64,000 bases of DNA from Methylococcus mesophilus (GCF_026247885.1 NZ_CP110921.1:1545001-1609000); one strand, 5' to 3'. Numbered from the stretch's first letter, positions 9,463 to 17,574 are shown. Notes: generated by a model from the sequence alone, not told the origin. Translations and numbers: made by a program.

Positions 9463-10164
9463 ATGCCCAAACGCATCCTCCTCGTCGAAGACGAACCCGC
9501 GATCGCCGATACGCTGGTCTACGCGCTGGCCAACGCAGGCTTCGAGCCCGTGCATGTGGCACTGGCGGGCGCGGCCATCGCCCGGCTCAGGTCGGAGGCT
9601 TTCTCGCTGGCGATCTTCGACGTGGGACTGCCGGACGGGGACGGGTTCGAGCTGTGCCGGGAGCTGCGGCGGTTTTCCGATCTGCCGGTGATTTTTCTCA
9701 CGGCGCGGGGCGATGAGATCGACCGCATCGTCGGCCTGGAGATCGGGGCGGACGATTATGTCACCAAGCCTTTCAGCCCGCGGGAGGTCGTCACGCGGGT
9801 CCGGGTCATCCTCCGCCGCCAGTCCCCCGCTATGTTTGCGGAAAGCAGGTCCAACGGCTACGACGCGATGCCGTTCGAGCTGGACGGCGATGGCGGGCGC
9901 ATCCGCTACCGGGGCCGGCTGCTGGAGCTGACGCGCTACGAGTTCCTGCTGTTGAAACTCCTGATCGAGCACCCCGAGCGCATCTTTTCCCGGGAGCAAT
10001 TGCTGGAGCGGGTCTGGCGCGACCCGGCGGAGGTCTTCGACCGCACCGTCGACACCCACATCAAGACCTTGCGCGCCAAGCTGCGGATGGTCGACCCGGC
10101 CTGCGATCCCATCCGCACCCACCGCGGCCTGGGCTACAGCCTGGACATCGGGCGCTTCTCGTGA
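9463..10164 (+). CDS. creB: Two-component response regulator CreB
   Basis: OmpR/PhoB-family response regulator. The 233-residue product has the receiver domain (acidic pocket VEDE at 8-11, phospho-acceptor Asp53 in IFDVGLPDGDG, Lys in VTKPF) and a C-terminal winged helix (LTRYEFLLLKLLIEHPERIFSREQLLERVW, ending HRGLGYSLDI). The assignment as CreB comes from the gene order creB-creC-creD and from an exact CreB-type DNA site upstream of creD. ATG 9463 gives the family's usual N-terminus MPKRILLVEDE. Its stop overlaps the creC GTG start by four bases (GTGA), so the two are translationally coupled. Confidence 0.9.
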   Translation: MPKRILLVEDEPAIADTLVYALANAGFEPVHVALAGAAIARLRSEAFSLAIFDVGLPDGDGFELCRELRRFSDLPVIFLTARGDEIDRIVGLEIGADDYVTKPFSPREVVTRVRVILRRQSPAMFAESRSNGYDAMPFELDGDGGRIRYRGRLLELTRYEFLLLKLLIEHPERIFSREQLLERVWRDPAEVFDRTVDTHIKTLRAKLRMVDPACDPIRTHRGLGYSLDIGRFS

Positions 10165-11588
10165 AGCTCTCGGTCCGGCTGTTCCTCGGCTATTTCTTCC
10201 TCGTCGCCGTCGCCGGGCAATTGGTGCTGCTGCTGGTGGTGCGGCAGATCAGTCCCGGCGTCCGGACGGCTCTGGAGGCCAGCCTGGTGGATACGGCCAA
10301 CCTGCTGGCCGAACTGGCGGCGCCGGATTTGCGCGCGGGCCGGATCGGCGATGGCGCGTTCGCGGCTGCGATTCAGCGCTACGCCACCCGGCCGATCGCC
10401 GCCGACATCTTTCATTTCTCCAAGCGCAGCCTGGATTACCGGGTCTACGTCACCGATGCCCAGGGCATCGTGGTGTTCGACTCGGCCCACCAGGCGCTGG
10501 GGGCGAATTATTCGCGCTGGAACGATGTCTATCTGACCCTGCAGGGGCGCTACGGGGCGCGGTCCTCCCTGGCCGACCCCGGCGACAATGCCAGCTCGGT
10601 GTTGCACGTGGCGGCGCCGGTGCGGGACGGGGGGCGGCTGATCGGGGTGGTGACCGTGGCCTATCCGTCCGCGCTGCTGCAGCCCGTCATAGAAGACAGC
10701 GAGGCGGCGGTGCGGCGGGGCGCGTTCTGGCTGTTCGGCGCGGCGCTGGCCTTCGGCGCGCTGTTCACTTGGCGGCTGACCCGCTCCATCGACTTGCTGG
10801 TGGGCTTCGCCCGCGCCGTGGCGTCTGGAGGCAAGGCCACGCCGCCGAAACTGCGCAGCGCGGAGATGGCGACGCTGGCGCAGGCGCTGGAAACCATGCG
10901 CGAAGCGCTGGAAGGCAAGCAGTACGCAGAACGCTACGTGCAAACCCTGACCCACGAGATGAAGAGCCCCCTGGCCGCCATCCGGGGCGCCGCCGAACTG
11001 CTCGAGGAACCGCTGCCGGAATCCGACCGCCACCGCTTCGCCGCCAACGTCCGTGAACAGGCGGAGCGGCTGGATCAACTGATCGAACGCATGCTGGGTC
11101 TGGCGGCCCTGGAGCATCGCCAGGCCTTGTCCGACCCTGCACCGGTAGATCTGGCCGAATTACTCCGAACGGTGGTCGAGGACAAGACCGCACAGTTCGC
11201 CCGAAGCGGCGTGAGAGTCGAGATCGAGGCGGAACCGGCGCTGAGCGTGCTGGGCGAGGGCTTTCTGCTGCGGCAGGCGTTCGCCAACCTGCTCGATAAC
11301 GCCCTGGCATTCTCGCCCCCAGGGGGACGCATCGAAATCGGGGCCGAGCGGAGGGGCGAAGAAGCGGTCGTCCGCATCCGCGATCACGGCCCCGGCATCC
11401 CGGACTACGCCACAGGGCGGCTGTTCGAGCGCTTCTACTCCCTGCCCCGCCCGGACACCGGCCGGAAGAGCACCGGCTTAGGGCTAGCCTTCGTGCGCGA
11501 GGTGGCCCTGCTGCATCGGGGGCATGTCGCCGTGGGGAACGCCGAAGGCGGCGGAGCTGAGGCAGTACTCGCCTTGCCGGCGATGTAA
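10161..11588 (+). CDS. creC: Two-component sensor histidine kinase CreC
   Basis: Inner-membrane sensor kinase partner of CreB. The 475-residue protein has TM1 at about 7-28, a periplasmic sensor region, TM2 at about 185-204, and a HAMP-like linker. The H-box TLTHEMKSPLAAIRG has the phospho-acceptor His265, and the ATPase domain has an N-box (LLDNALAFSPPGG) and a G1 box (IRDHGPGIP). The MKSPLAAIRGAAELL variant of the H-box is typical of CreC. It starts with GTG at 10161, overlapping the creB stop. In E. coli the CreBC system responds to growth conditions and beta-lactam stress; the signal here is unknown. Confidence 0.9.
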   Translation: MKLSVRLFLGYFFLVAVAGQLVLLLVVRQISPGVRTALEASLVDTANLLAELAAPDLRAGRIGDGAFAAAIQRYATRPIAADIFHFSKRSLDYRVYVTDAQGIVVFDSAHQALGANYSRWNDVYLTLQGRYGARSSLADPGDNASSVLHVAAPVRDGGRLIGVVTVAYPSALLQPVIEDSEAAVRRGAFWLFGAALAFGALFTWRLTRSIDLLVGFARAVASGGKATPPKLRSAEMATLAQALETMREALEGKQYAERYVQTLTHEMKSPLAAIRGAAELLEEPLPESDRHRFAANVREQAERLDQLIERMLGLAALEHRQALSDPAPVDLAELLRTVVEDKTAQFARSGVRVEIEAEPALSVLGEGFLLRQAFANLLDNALAFSPPGGRIEIGAERRGEEAVVRIRDHGPGIPDYATGRLFERFYSLPRPDTGRKSTGLGLAFVREVALLHRGHVAVGNAEGGGAEAVLALPAM

Positions 11589-11835
11589 CCGGCGCAGGAT
11601 ATTGGCCGAGGCACGGCGAATCAACAGGAAGGACAGCCGACCGCACGGCTCCGCCGCTCCAAGAAAATGTGGATGGGCTGAGGCACGAAGCCCATCAGGT
11701 CGCGATCGATGCGCCTCCTAACGTCGGCACATCCTACTCCAAAGCTTCACCTCCACTTCACATCCGCCTCATCGTCCCCTCACCCCGGCGGCCCATTCTG
11801 ACTCCGCGTATCCACCACAATCGGGAGTCACCGCC
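11589..11835. other. creC-creD intergenic region with hairpin
   Basis: This 247-base gap separates creC from creD, so creD can have its own promoter. It contains a stem-loop at 11672-11696 (GATGGGCT, nine-base loop, AGCCCATC) that looks like a dispersed repeat rather than a terminator, since no T-run follows. The CreB-type site is listed separately. I see no coding sequence in it. Confidence 0.6.
11746..11761 (+). promoter_or_regulatory. CreB-binding direct repeat (cre tag) upstream of creD
   Basis: TTCAC-CTCCAC-TTCAC matches the E. coli CreB recognition sequence TTCAC-N6-TTCAC at all ten fixed bases. It lies 75 bases upstream of the creD start, in the same orientation as creD. creD is the best-known CreB target in enterobacteria and Aeromonas. 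The sequence match is direct; binding is inferred. Confidence 0.75.
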
Positions 11836-13206
11836 ATGCAAAAAGTCCTCTGGTTCAAATCCGCCATGATGATCGGCCTCATGCTGCTGCTGCTCGTTCC
11901 CCTGGGCATGATCGAAAACCTGGTGTCGGAACGCACCTACCGGCAGCAAGCGGTCGTGTCCGACATCGCCGCCAGCTCCGCCGGCCCCCAGCGCGTGTTC
12001 GGGCCGGTGCTGGCCGTGCCCTACAGCGAGTATTGGACCGAGGTCGTCGAGTCCACGGAGAAAGGCGTCCGCAAACTGGAAGAGACGCAGCATGTCGAGA
12101 CCCACGCACTCTACTTTCTGCCGGACCACCTGGACATCGACGGAACGCTGGCGACCGAGACCAAGCAGCGCGGCCTGTTCAAGGTGCGCTCCTACGTCCT
12201 GGGCGCCGAGTTCCGGGGCGATTTCGTCCTGCCCGCCGGCTATGGCAGTCCCGCTCCCAGGCATAATGGCCGCATCGTCTTCGGAACGCCCCATGTCGCC
12301 GTGGTCCTGGCCGACATGCGCGGCGTGCTGGAAGCGCCGGGGCTGGACTGGAACGGTACACGCCATGCCTTCGAACAAGGCGCGGACCTGCCGATCGACG
12401 AGGTCAGCGGCATGCACGTGAAGCTCGGGCCGCAGCCGGTCGAAGCCGGGCCGGCCACCCTGCCCTTCGCGTTCTCCCTGAAACTGCGCGGCATCGAGGA
12501 ACTGGACTTCGTCCCGGCGGGCAAGCAGACCCGCGTCACCCTGGCCTCGCCCTGGCGGCACCCCAGCTTCCACGGCCGCTTCCTGCCGGACCCGCAATCC
12601 CAGCGGATCGGCCCGGACGGCTTCCTCGCCGAGTGGTCGGTCAACTCGCTCGCCTCCAACGTGGCGGAAAACCTGGGCCGCTGCCGCCCGATCGCCTGCT
12701 ACGACAGCTTCGGCCTCAAGCTGGTCGACCCGATCAACATCTATTCATTGTCCGACCGGGCCACCAAGTACGGCTTCCTGTTCATCGGCCTCACCTTTGC
12801 CGCGATCTTCTTTTTCGAAATCCTGAAGCGCATGTCCATCCATCCCGCTCAATACACCCTGGTCGGCCTGGCCCTGGCGATGTTCTTCCTGCTGCTCCTC
12901 AGCCTCTCGGAACATATCGCCTTCGCGCTCGCTTACCTGATCGCGGCAATCGCCTGCGTCGGCCTGATCGCCTACTACATGAGCGCCGTCCTGGCCGGCG
13001 CACGCCGCGGTCTGGCCTCGGGCGGGCTGTTGGCAGGCCTGTTCGCCGCCCTCTACGGACTGCTGCAATCCGAAGACAACGCCCTGATGCTGGGATCGCT
13101 GCTGCTGTTCGCCCTGCTGGCGACGGCCATGGTCTTCACCCGCAAGCTGGACTGGTACCGGATCGGCCAGCCGCAAGGCGGAGCCGTTCAAGGAGGAAAC
13201 GGCTAG
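11836..13206 (+). CDS. creD: Inner-membrane envelope integrity protein CreD
   Basis: Membrane protein of the CreD family, linked to envelope integrity and beta-lactam response, and a main output of CreBC. The 456-residue product has one N-terminal TM helix (about 9-27, MMIGLMLLLLVPLGMIENLV), a large periplasmic domain (RQQAVVSDIAASSAGPQ and GPVLAVPYSEY are family signatures), and about five closely spaced C-terminal TM helices (from about 315, YGFLFIGLTFAAIFFFEILK). That is the CreD topology. It is separated from creC but preceded by an exact cre tag, and followed by a strong terminator at 13223-13258. Confidence 0.93.
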   Translation: MQKVLWFKSAMMIGLMLLLLVPLGMIENLVSERTYRQQAVVSDIAASSAGPQRVFGPVLAVPYSEYWTEVVESTEKGVRKLEETQHVETHALYFLPDHLDIDGTLATETKQRGLFKVRSYVLGAEFRGDFVLPAGYGSPAPRHNGRIVFGTPHVAVVLADMRGVLEAPGLDWNGTRHAFEQGADLPIDEVSGMHVKLGPQPVEAGPATLPFAFSLKLRGIEELDFVPAGKQTRVTLASPWRHPSFHGRFLPDPQSQRIGPDGFLAEWSVNSLASNVAENLGRCRPIACYDSFGLKLVDPINIYSLSDRATKYGFLFIGLTFAAIFFFEILKRMSIHPAQYTLVGLALAMFFLLLLSLSEHIAFALAYLIAAIACVGLIAYYMSAVLAGARRGLASGGLLAGLFAALYGLLQSEDNALMLGSLLLFALLATAMVFTRKLDWYRIGQPQGGAVQGGNG

Positions 13207-13222
13207 TCCGGCCCCGTATCGT

Positions 13223-13258
13223 GTTCCGGCCAGCCTCCTTCCTGGCCGGAACGCTTTT
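13223..13258 (+). terminator. Rho-independent terminator after creD
   Basis: Perfect 11-base stem GTTCCGGCCAG / CTGGCCGGAAC with an eight-base loop, followed by GCTTTTATT. It begins 17 bases after the creD stop and isolates creD from the toxin-antitoxin pair. Confidence 0.85.
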
Positions 13259-13269
13259 ATTCATTGCAT

Positions 13270-13301
13270 TAAATATACGGTGTATTTATTCTTATGAATA
13301 A
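13270..13301 (+). promoter_or_regulatory. AT-rich promoter/operator of the RES-Xre module
   Basis: Two overlapping inverted repeats sit in a sharply AT-rich block just upstream of the antitoxin: TAAATA (13270-13275) with TATTTA (13283-13288), and TTATTC (13286-13291) with GAATAA (13296-13301). Antitoxins of this family autorepress by binding such palindromes. The repeats are seen directly; their role as operator is inferred from position and family. Confidence 0.55.
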
Positions 13302-13323
13302 TAGACACGAGAGGGTATCCGCC

Positions 13324-13704
13324 ATGCCGCAACCCGAGTCCGCCCCCGCTACAGACCGCTCCCGCGTCCTCACCCAGGCGGTCGTCGAATCGGCCCGCCG
13401 CTTAGGGGTGGGCTCCAGCGACCTGAAAAACATCATCGGCGCCAGCCAGCCCACCGCCTCCCGCCTGTTGAACGGCCGCTACGCCCTGCCCGAAGGCGGC
13501 AAGGTATGGGAACTCGCCGTCCACTTCGTCCGCCTGTACCGCTCCCTGTCCTCCCTGGTCGGCGGCGACGACGAACTGGCCCGGAGCTGGCTGAAATCCG
13601 CCAACCGCGCCTTCGACGGACAACGTCCGCTGGACATGATCAGACGCATCGACGGCCTCATCCATGCCTGCGAATACCTGGACGCCCACCGCGCTCGCAT
13701 CTGA
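13324..13704 (+). CDS. Xre/MbcA/ParS-family antitoxin (DUF2384)
   Basis: 126-residue antitoxin of a RES-Xre type II toxin-antitoxin pair. It combines an HTH-like N-terminal part (SSDLKNIIGASQPTASRLLNGRYAL) with the C-terminal DUF2384 toxin-binding region, marked by SWLKSANRAFDGQRPLDMI and the end YLDAHRARI. ATG 13324 follows GAGAGGG by eight bases; the upstream ATG 13294 lies inside the operator palindrome and is less likely. The gene overlaps the toxin by 41 bases, the usual antitoxin-first arrangement. It probably binds and autoregulates the AT-rich palindromic promoter just upstream. Confidence 0.9.
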   Translation: MPQPESAPATDRSRVLTQAVVESARRLGVGSSDLKNIIGASQPTASRLLNGRYALPEGGKVWELAVHFVRLYRSLSSLVGGDDELARSWLKSANRAFDGQRPLDMIRRIDGLIHACEYLDAHRARI

Positions 13705-14389
13705 AGCCTTCCCCTGGCAGGGCACCGGATGGCGGGCGGTGGAAGCCCAGCATCGCGTCGCCACCATGCATCTGGCGGCGGGCAGACTGGACGATCAATC
13801 GCTGCTGGAAGATCTCCTCGACGAGGCGAAGCCCCGCCTCCCCGCCGCCGCCGAAGGCCTGCACTGGCTGCTGGCGACACCGTTTCGCTATTGGCCGCTG
13901 CCGGGCGGGTCACGATTCCGGCGGCGTACCGATCCCGGTGTTTTCTACGGCGCGGAGGAAAGGAAAACGGCCTGCGCCGAATGCGGTTACTGGCGGCTCC
14001 GGTTCTGGCTGGACAGCGAAGGACTCTCGGGCCGCTCCGCCACCGTCGAGCTGACCCTGTTCGAATTCGCCGCCGCCGCCGACAAGGCGATCGACCTCTC
14101 CCGCCCGCCGCTGTCGTCCAATCGGGCTGCCTGGACGCATCCCTCCGACTATGCGGCGACGCAAGCTCTTGCCGAGCAGGCGCGGGATGCCGGCATCGCA
14201 ACCATCCGCTACGAATCGGTCCGCGATCCCGGTGGATTCTGCCTGGCCTTGCTGACGCCTGAAGTTTTCAAGTCGGCACCCGAACCCTTCCGGAACAACC
14301 AACAGACCTGGAACCTGCTGATTCAGCCCCCCGGCCGGATCGTCTGGCAACGGCAATTGGAAAGGGAAAGCTGGGTGTTCGAGGTCTAG
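13664..14389 (+). CDS. RES-domain toxin (NAD+-targeting family)
   Basis: 241-residue RES-domain protein, partner of the preceding antitoxin. RES toxins fold like ADP-ribosyltransferases and deplete NAD+. The conserved Arg is in GTGWRAVEAQ, followed by FRYWPLPGGSRFRRRTDPGVFYGAE, the acidic CAECGYW segment, then the distal conserved stretch ATIRYESVRDPGGFCLALLTPE. The ORF looks intact. The start ATG 13664 lies within the antitoxin and lacks a clear ribosome-binding site, consistent with coupled translation. About 25 bases after the stop comes a weak hairpin (ACCCG...CGGGT near 14402-14421). Confidence 0.88.
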   Translation: MPANTWTPTALASEAFPWQGTGWRAVEAQHRVATMHLAAGRLDDQSLLEDLLDEAKPRLPAAAEGLHWLLATPFRYWPLPGGSRFRRRTDPGVFYGAEERKTACAECGYWRLRFWLDSEGLSGRSATVELTLFEFAAAADKAIDLSRPPLSSNRAAWTHPSDYAATQALAEQARDAGIATIRYESVRDPGGFCLALLTPEVFKSAPEPFRNNQQTWNLLIQPPGRIVWQRQLERESWVFEV

Positions 14390-14410
14390 CGAAGAATCGA
14401 CACCCGCTGC

Positions 14411-14445
14411 CTGCTCACGGGTTTCCTGGTGGACTTCATTGGAGT
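14411..14445 (+). repeat. Copy of the tRNA-Ser flanking sequence (distal)
   Basis: GCTCACGGGTTTCCTGG followed by ACTTCATTGG and AGT repeats, in the same orientation, the sequence at 23088-23118 beside the 3' end of the tRNA-Ser gene. The two copies differ by one three-base and one single-base indel. The distal copy ends where the first REP palindrome begins. It could be the far attachment site of a decayed island or simply a dispersed terminator sequence. Confidence 0.55.
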
Positions 14446-14447
14446 AG

Positions 14448-14473
14448 GGCGGGTTAGCGTAGCGTAACCCGCC
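14448..14473 (+). repeat. REP palindrome, left of RAYT gene
   Basis: Inverted repeat GGCGGGTTA / TAACCCGCC with an eight-base loop. An almost identical palindrome lies on the other side of the transposase gene at 15053-15081, which is the expected arrangement for a RAYT and its REP elements. Confidence 0.85.
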
Positions 14474-14489
14474 TTTTGAGACGGTGCGT

Positions 14490-15035
14490 CTACTCCAAAT
14501 CCCATTCCCGAACGTCCAGCGTGGCCGCCCAATCCCAGGGATACAGCCCCAAACGTACCCAGCGATGAAAACTCGAATGCGGCCAATCGGCGACACGCCG
14601 CACCCAGCCATGTTTGACCGGGTTGTAATGGATATAGTCGAAATGAGCATCGAAATCCCGTTGATCCCGGATGGCGTGCTCCCAAAACCGCCGTTGCCAA
14701 ATACCTCGTTCCTGTTTTACTTGCCTTCGAGCGGAGAGCCGTTCCCCCGGCGCCATGGCGCGGGCGAACGACGACTTGATCAAACGCCAGCGGATCGAAA
14801 AGTCCGCATCATTCGGCGGCAAGGTCCAAAGGCAATGGAGGTGCTCGGGAAGTATAACAACGGCGTCAATACGAAACGGGCGCTGATTCCGCACGGAACG
14901 GAAGGCTTCGCGCAAGACATCAATGTGTTCGGTCAGCAAGCGACGGTGGCGTTCCAGCAACGCCACCGTGAAGAAATACGAACCACCGGGAACATAAGCA
15001 CGAATATAGTTGGGCATGGGGCCAGTTTGCCTCAT
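14490..15035 (-). CDS. REP-associated tyrosine transposase (Y1_Tnp/RAYT)
   Basis: 181-residue single-strand transposase of the HUH superfamily, related to IS200/IS605 TnpA and thought to mobilise REP sequences. The HUH motif is PEHLHCLW (His-x-His) and the catalytic tyrosine lies in YIHYNPVKHG. The start YIRAYVPGGSYFFTV and the end SSFHRWVRLGLYPWDW are typical of RAYT proteins. ATG 15035 follows GGGAGG by seven bases; ATG 15017 is an alternative. The gene is bracketed by two REP palindromes within 45 bases of each end, and it appears intact, so the unit may still be active. Confidence 0.92.
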   Translation of the reverse strand: MRQTGPMPNYIRAYVPGGSYFFTVALLERHRRLLTEHIDVLREAFRSVRNQRPFRIDAVVILPEHLHCLWTLPPNDADFSIRWRLIKSSFARAMAPGERLSARRQVKQERGIWQRRFWEHAIRDQRDFDAHFDYIHYNPVKHGWVRRVADWPHSSFHRWVRLGLYPWDWAATLDVREWDLE

Positions 15036-15052
15036 TGGCAAGCCTCCCGGAA

Positions 15053-15081
15053 GGCGGGTTACGCGAGTACGCTAACCCGCC
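15053..15081 (+). repeat. REP palindrome, right of RAYT gene
   Basis: Inverted repeat GGCGGGTTA / TAACCCGCC with an 11-base loop, the mirror partner of the palindrome at 14448-14473. Both are bordered on the outer side by the same GTAGGGCGGG sequence read outward to inward. Confidence 0.85.
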
Positions 15082-15157
15082 CTACGGTCCTGGCGGAGCG
15101 CATTGCCGGTATTGCGCATTTCGCGCTCACTCCGGCCAGCCCGGTTTCGCGTCATCG

Positions 15158-16351
15158 TTACAAAATCTCACCGTCCAACCGAATCGCTGGAAGCGACGTC
15201 AGCAGCTTCACCAGATCGGCTTGGCGACGGGTGCGTGTCTTCTCGAACATGGACCGAATCTGGGTGCGCACCGTATTCATTGAAACGCCGGCACCTGCCG
15301 CATACTCCCCTGGGCTCAGCCCCGCTACCAGCGCCTCCGCGAGCCGCACTTCCGTTGGGCTCAGCCCGAACAGCAGACGCAAAAAACGGTCCGGTGGCAT
15401 TCGCCGAGTCGTCGGGTCTGACACGAGCACCAGCGCCAACGGCATCTGCCAGGGCGCGGCCAGGCGCGAACGTGCCGACAGCGGTACCACCAGCAGATGC
15501 AGATCCAAGCTCTCCCTGCCCCGCGAGAGACGCATTCCCCCGCCTTTACCTCCGACAACGGCTTCCCGCAACAAAGCTTCAAGCCGCACGTTGATCTCGG
15601 TCGCAGCATGGGACAATCGGCCGGCCCTGACCTTCAGTGCGACTCCCTTTCGTCTCAGCAGGCCCTCGGTCGCCGAATTGGCGAAATGGACCGCCCCGAC
15701 CTGGTCGACGATCAACGCCGCGAAATCCAGCGCGTCCAATGCCGCCAAACCACTGTCCAGCTTCCGCCGAAGCCCTTCGGACTTGAAGTACAGCCGCGCC
15801 GCCCGTGCCAGATGATGTTCGATGCGCTTGATCCGACCGACTTCGATTTCGCCGAAAGGGCGATGGCCCACGGCGCGGAGTATTCCTATAAAGACCGAAT
15901 GCTCGTCCATATCGCCGACACGAGCACCGAGCAAATAACGCATGCCGGAGGGAATCAGGAAATCGTTAAAGAACTCGCTGCGGCGCACGAAAGCTTCGTC
16001 CCAGTGTTCGTGGCACAGAATCCACTCGCCCACAGCGGCGCGTGCCGCGACCGCCTGCCGCGGATCAATGGTTCGATAGTAGGCGGAATAATCCGCATCG
16101 ATCTGTTCGATGTCCTCCCTTTGATGTCCCGGCCCCAGCATAATCGAGCTGGTGACCCGTCCGCTGTTCCGTTCCAAGAAGTACAAATGCCCGATTTGCG
16201 CGTCCACTATCCGTAACAGGCCTTCGATCGCCTCTCGCCACAATTCAGGCTCCAGCGCCGCTTCGTATAGCGTTCCGATCAGCCCGTCCAACTCGTCTTC
16301 CCGCGTCACGACGAATGCTCCGAAAGAAAGTCCTCGCGAAGCATACGGCAT
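15158..16351 (-). CDS. LuxR-type transcriptional regulator
   Basis: 397-residue regulator with a C-terminal LuxR HTH (about 330-395: FGLSPTEVRLAEALVAGLSPGEYAAGAGVSMNTVRTQIRSMFEKTRTRRQADLVKLL). The N-terminal 300 residues show no receiver or autoinducer motif that I recognise. A middle segment (LDALDFAALIVDQVGAVHFANSATEGLL) resembles a PAS domain. ATG 16351 follows AGGGG. It is transcribed away from the methyltransferase gene at 16541, with a perfect 12-base inverted repeat in between, so the two may be co-regulated. The ligand and the targets are unknown. Confidence 0.82.
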   Translation of the reverse strand: MPYASRGLSFGAFVVTREDELDGLIGTLYEAALEPELWREAIEGLLRIVDAQIGHLYFLERNSGRVTSSIMLGPGHQREDIEQIDADYSAYYRTIDPRQAVAARAAVGEWILCHEHWDEAFVRRSEFFNDFLIPSGMRYLLGARVGDMDEHSVFIGILRAVGHRPFGEIEVGRIKRIEHHLARAARLYFKSEGLRRKLDSGLAALDALDFAALIVDQVGAVHFANSATEGLLRRKGVALKVRAGRLSHAATEINVRLEALLREAVVGGKGGGMRLSRGRESLDLHLLVVPLSARSRLAAPWQMPLALVLVSDPTTRRMPPDRFLRLLFGLSPTEVRLAEALVAGLSPGEYAAGAGVSMNTVRTQIRSMFEKTRTRRQADLVKLLTSLPAIRLDGEIL

Positions 16352-16381
16352 TTCGGGCAGCCCCTACCACAAATCGCCAGA

Positions 16382-16411
16382 AAAAACATCATCAAGATTG
16401 ATGATGTTTTT
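16382..16411. promoter_or_regulatory. Perfect 12-bp inverted repeat between divergent genes
   Basis: AAAAACATCATC / GATGATGTTTTT with a six-base spacer (AAGATT), 31 bases before the LuxR-type gene and about 130 bases before the methyltransferase. The arms are AT-rich, so an operator is more likely than a terminator. A direct repeat ATCCGTGGC also occurs twice nearby (16458-16466 and 16476-16484). Confidence 0.5.
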
Positions 16412-16540
16412 GTCGTACCGAGGACTGTAGATTCAGTTCGCAAGCGGTCAATCGCGGATCCGTGGCTGAGGCAAAATCCGTGGCCCCGGCGAGATGAACG
16501 ATAAAAATTTAAAAGAACCGGAGAGGGAGGGAAATCGACG

Positions 16541-17536
16541 ATGGCTAACGTCAATATCGACACGTTCTTGGATGACGCTTACTCGCTCATTTCTCAAGGC
16601 GAAATCAAGGACGGCATTGCTACGGTGATCAATGGACTGTTCGCGAAACGCATGGCGATGCCTCCCGAGGACTGGCGCAAGTTCGTCGCCGCAGAAGCGC
16701 TAACCCACCCGGTCAAGGAGGCCGTGCACTCCTGCCCGTTCACCCGGCATTCCTTCACCAAACCCAGAGGGTATGCGGGCGATGCTGGATTGATCGATCT
16801 TATTTACCACGGGATCAGTGCGCGAAACATCGAGCTCGACGGAATAGCCGAAGAGATCGCCAAATTTACACTGAACGCCCCAGCCGCCCGAGCGGTGCGT
16901 TACCGGCGCGAGTTGCTCGCTCGCTATATTGATGAAACAGCCGCCAAAGAAAACGAGCCCTTGATCCTTTCCATAGCCGCAGGACATCTGCGGGAGATCG
17001 AATTGAGTCGTGCAGCGCTGAATGGCCAGATCGGCCGCCTCTATGCGATCGATCAGGACAAGGAAAGTGTCGCCCTCATTCAGCGCGAGTACGGTCGTTA
17101 CAACGTGTCCGCGTCGGTTGGCTCTGTCCGTCAAATTCTCAATGGAAAGATCAAATTCAACGGATTGTCGCTCGTCTACGCCGCCGGGCTATTTGACTAT
17201 TTACCCGACAATATCGCTCAGCGACTCATCGAGCACATGTTCAGCTTCTTGAAGCCGGGCGGCCGGATGCTTGTGGCGAATTTCCTGCCCCAAATACCGG
17301 ATATAGGCTACATGGAGAGCTACATGGATTGGCACTTGATCTTTCGCAGCAGCGACGAACTCTTGCGACTTTTTGACTCGCTGCCCCAGAACAAAGTGGA
17401 AAGTCTCATCACAACGTTCGACCCCGACAAAAATATCGTATTTGTCGAGGCAGTGAAAAATCGCAACGACGAAGCTCCTGTTCATACAACAGTACCCCGG
17501 TACCATGCTACGGGCGTGCAGTTGACGCACAAATAA
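16541..17536 (+). CDS. Class I SAM-dependent methyltransferase-like protein
   Basis: 331-residue cytoplasmic protein with a Rossmann methyltransferase core: motif I EPLILSIAAGHLREIELS (about 145-162), motif II LYAIDQDKESVALI, and a later LVYAAGLFDYLPDNIAQRLIEHMFSFLKPGGRMLVANF. Motif I is AAGH rather than the usual GxGxG. The N-terminal third (SCPFTRHSFTKPRGYAGDAGLID) is typical of a family of stand-alone bacterial methyltransferases of unknown substrate. Strong ribosome-binding site GGAGAGGGAGGG upstream. It is followed after 38 bases by the secreted propeller/PKD gene; whether the two work together is unknown. Base composition starts to fall here. Confidence 0.75.
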   Translation: MANVNIDTFLDDAYSLISQGEIKDGIATVINGLFAKRMAMPPEDWRKFVAAEALTHPVKEAVHSCPFTRHSFTKPRGYAGDAGLIDLIYHGISARNIELDGIAEEIAKFTLNAPAARAVRYRRELLARYIDETAAKENEPLILSIAAGHLREIELSRAALNGQIGRLYAIDQDKESVALIQREYGRYNVSASVGSVRQILNGKIKFNGLSLVYAAGLFDYLPDNIAQRLIEHMFSFLKPGGRMLVANFLPQIPDIGYMESYMDWHLIFRSSDELLRLFDSLPQNKVESLITTFDPDKNIVFVEAVKNRNDEAPVHTTVPRYHATGVQLTHK

Positions 17537-17574
17537 GCAGTAGCATCGCCTGACCAGCAAGAGGGACAGCCGTT

